Assembly: GCA_027079365.1 (NCBI GenBank)
Contig: JALWVW010000078.1
Location: 1 to 7,116, forward strand
Direction: 5' to 3'
DNA: 7,116 bases
Source: Campylobacteraceae bacterium
GTDB lineage: Bacteria; Campylobacterota; Campylobacteria; Campylobacterales; Sulfurovaceae
A program made the translations under genes and the position numbers. Shown piece by piece: positions 6,036-7,116 of this stretch; the first letter of the stretch is position 1, and each line of letters starts with the position of its first letter. The notes under the pieces were generated by a model that was not told where the DNA came from, searched no databases, and saw only the letters and a list, made by a program, of their open reading frames with translations.

Positions 6036-7116
6036 TTAGTGGAAAAGCCCCTGTATTCTTAGAGGAGACCCTACTTCTTCGATAATCTTCTCAGCTGCTT
6101 GTTTGGCTACTGCTTTTTGTGGCCTGGATGGTGGACACTCGTTATGTATTATATAGTAGAGTGCAGAAGCAAGCATAGCTTCATGCGGGTCTCCCATGAG
6201 ATGGCCGATATCATCCTTTGCATAGCAGGTAGCAGGAATGCCGTCAAAACTTGTGCTTACTCCATCGTCATTTTTAACCCGGAAGTTGATCAGAAAGTAG
6301 TAGTTTTCCCCGTAGACTCTTGCACTCATCCCGACAGGCTTTCCGTGCGTATTGTTACCGATGGTTATGACATTACTTTCTCCCAGATAGGGCTTAAGTG
6401 CAGAGATTACCAGTTCGCTGGCTGAGGCAGAATGCTTGGTGGTGAGAAAGTAGACACGATTCATGGTCAGTTCATTGTTGCCCTGGCTTTTTTGTGCAAA
6501 ATTGTAGTTCTCATTATATGCTTTATATCGGTTGTTCCAGTCCAGATAGATCAGTCTCTCTCCAGGGTAGGCGTCGGTGATGTTGTCCAAAAGTACTTTG
6601 GCAGTATCTACGGAGCCTCCTCCATTGTATCTGAGGTCGATTACCAACTCATCAATGTTGTTTCGGTGAAATTGTGTAAATGCCTCTTCTATTTCGGAGG
6701 GGGAAGATCCAGTAAAAGCATCATATCGTAGGTATCCAATGGTTTTTCCTTGGTAGGGGATAATTTTGGATAGTGTGACCTTGTGTGTATATATCCTGGG
6801 TGTGACTGTAACTGTACGCTCACTCGCGCCTCTGTGTATCTTGAAAGTCACAGGGGTGTCGAGCCGGAGGCTGGCATCCTTGATTGCGGATTGGGTGACC
6901 GGTTTGCCATCAATCTCCAGTATCACATCGCCTCTTTGAAGCTTATTGTAGACAGGAGAGTCTATGAGTACTACTATGATGCGATACTCCCGAGTGTAGC
7001 TAAAGCCAAAACCTTGGGTTTTTTGCCTGCTGTAGTTCTCCCACTCCTTCTTTGTCATAGTAAAGCTCCACTTGTCTGGAGGATTGACCCTCAAGGATTC
7101 TACCATACTGAGTGGT
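6036..7116 (-). CDS. PDZ-containing S41-family serine protease, 5' partial
   Basis: The minus-strand frame ends in TAA at 6036-6038 and is still open at the right edge (P-L-S codons precede Met at 7106-7104). That Met has no ribosome site before it, so the N-terminus, probably with a signal peptide or lipobox, lies outside. Numbering from that Met: PPDKWSF (9-15) resembles the segment before the PDZ domain in secreted S41 proteases; a PDZ domain spans about 30-105 (LQRGDVILEIDGKPV); the S41 core follows with GYLRYDAF (124-131), VIDLRYNGGG (155-164), HSASASELV (225-233) and THGKPVG (253-259). By comparison with E. coli Prc (Ser430, Lys455) the dyad should be Ser228 and Lys256, both present. 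The form with GKPVG and a late FDGI...GDP...A-ALYYI segment recalls Bacteroidota lipoprotein S41 enzymes rather than CtpA. Substrate is unknown; a periplasmic or surface location is inferred. It is convergent with amiA and not part of that operon. Confidence 0.9.
   Translation of the reverse strand, partial: PLSMVESLRVNPPDKWSFTMTKKEWENYSRQKTQGFGFSYTREYRIIVVLIDSPVYNKLQRGDVILEIDGKPVTQSAIKDASLRLDTPVTFKIHRGASERTVTVTPRIYTHKVTLSKIIPYQGKTIGYLRYDAFTGSSPSEIEEAFTQFHRNNIDELVIDLRYNGGGSVDTAKVLLDNITDAYPGERLIYLDWNNRYKAYNENYNFAQKSQGNNELTMNRVYFLTTKHSASASELVISALKPYLGESNVITIGNNTHGKPVGMSARVYGENYYFLINFRVKNDDGVSTSFDGIPATCYAKDDIGHLMGDPHEAMLASALYYIIHNECPPSRPQKAVAKQAAEKIIEEVGSPLRIQGLFH

Noticed and set aside
6028..6040. 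Inverted repeat ACTA-5-TAGT as a terminator
   Set aside because: The stem has four AT-rich pairs and no T run follows, so it is within chance expectation.
6099..6731. Two plus-strand open frames of about 100 codons opposite the S41 protease
   Set aside because: They are antisense to conserved S41 and catalytic motifs, are rich in Cys/Val/Ile without domain pattern, and lack ribosome sites.
1..7116. tRNA, rRNA, CRISPR, insertion sequence or attachment site
   Set aside because: Reading both strands showed no repeat-spacer array, transposase motif, terminal inverted repeats or tRNA-like arms; nearly all bases are within recognised coding genes.

Overview
The window looks like a piece of a Campylobacterota chromosome, probably a free-living Sulfurovum/Sulfurimonas-type member. 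The reasons are the gene order pyrH-rpoZ-spoT-tyrS-nitronate monooxygenase family-amiA, which from memory matches the order in Campylobacter and relatives, a short omega subunit, a single bifunctional RelA/SpoT enzyme, and a moderate GC content (judged by eye). The genus is inference; no 16S or other marker gene is present.

Bases 1-6012 are one tight run of plus-strand genes. It holds the 3' end of pyrH (UMP kinase), rpoZ (omega subunit of RNA polymerase), a full-length spoT-type (p)ppGpp synthetase/hydrolase, tyrS (tyrosyl-tRNA synthetase), an FMN-dependent TIM-barrel oxidoreductase of the nitronate monooxygenase/FabK superfamily, and an AMIN-plus-Amidase_3 cell-wall amidase (amiA type). Gaps are 22, 4, 13, 0 and 3 bases, so this is very probably a single operon with translational coupling at several junctions. 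No internal terminator or clear promoter is visible. The operon links nucleotide supply, transcription, the stringent response and translation to peptidoglycan cleavage.

Bases 6036-7116 hold a convergent minus-strand gene, a PDZ-containing S41-family serine protease of a secreted or lipoprotein type. Its N-terminus lies beyond the right edge. Only 23 bases separate its stop from the amiA stop, and no convincing terminator is visible there.

I see no mobile element, CRISPR array, RNA gene or obvious new multi-gene system. The observations most worth checking are a four-cysteine pattern (CX3CX3CX11C) after the flavin barrel of the oxidoreductase, a seven-G tract at a domain boundary in spoT, an omega N-terminus lacking the ppGpp-site motif although rpoZ sits next to spoT, and the Bacteroidota-like character of the S41 protease.
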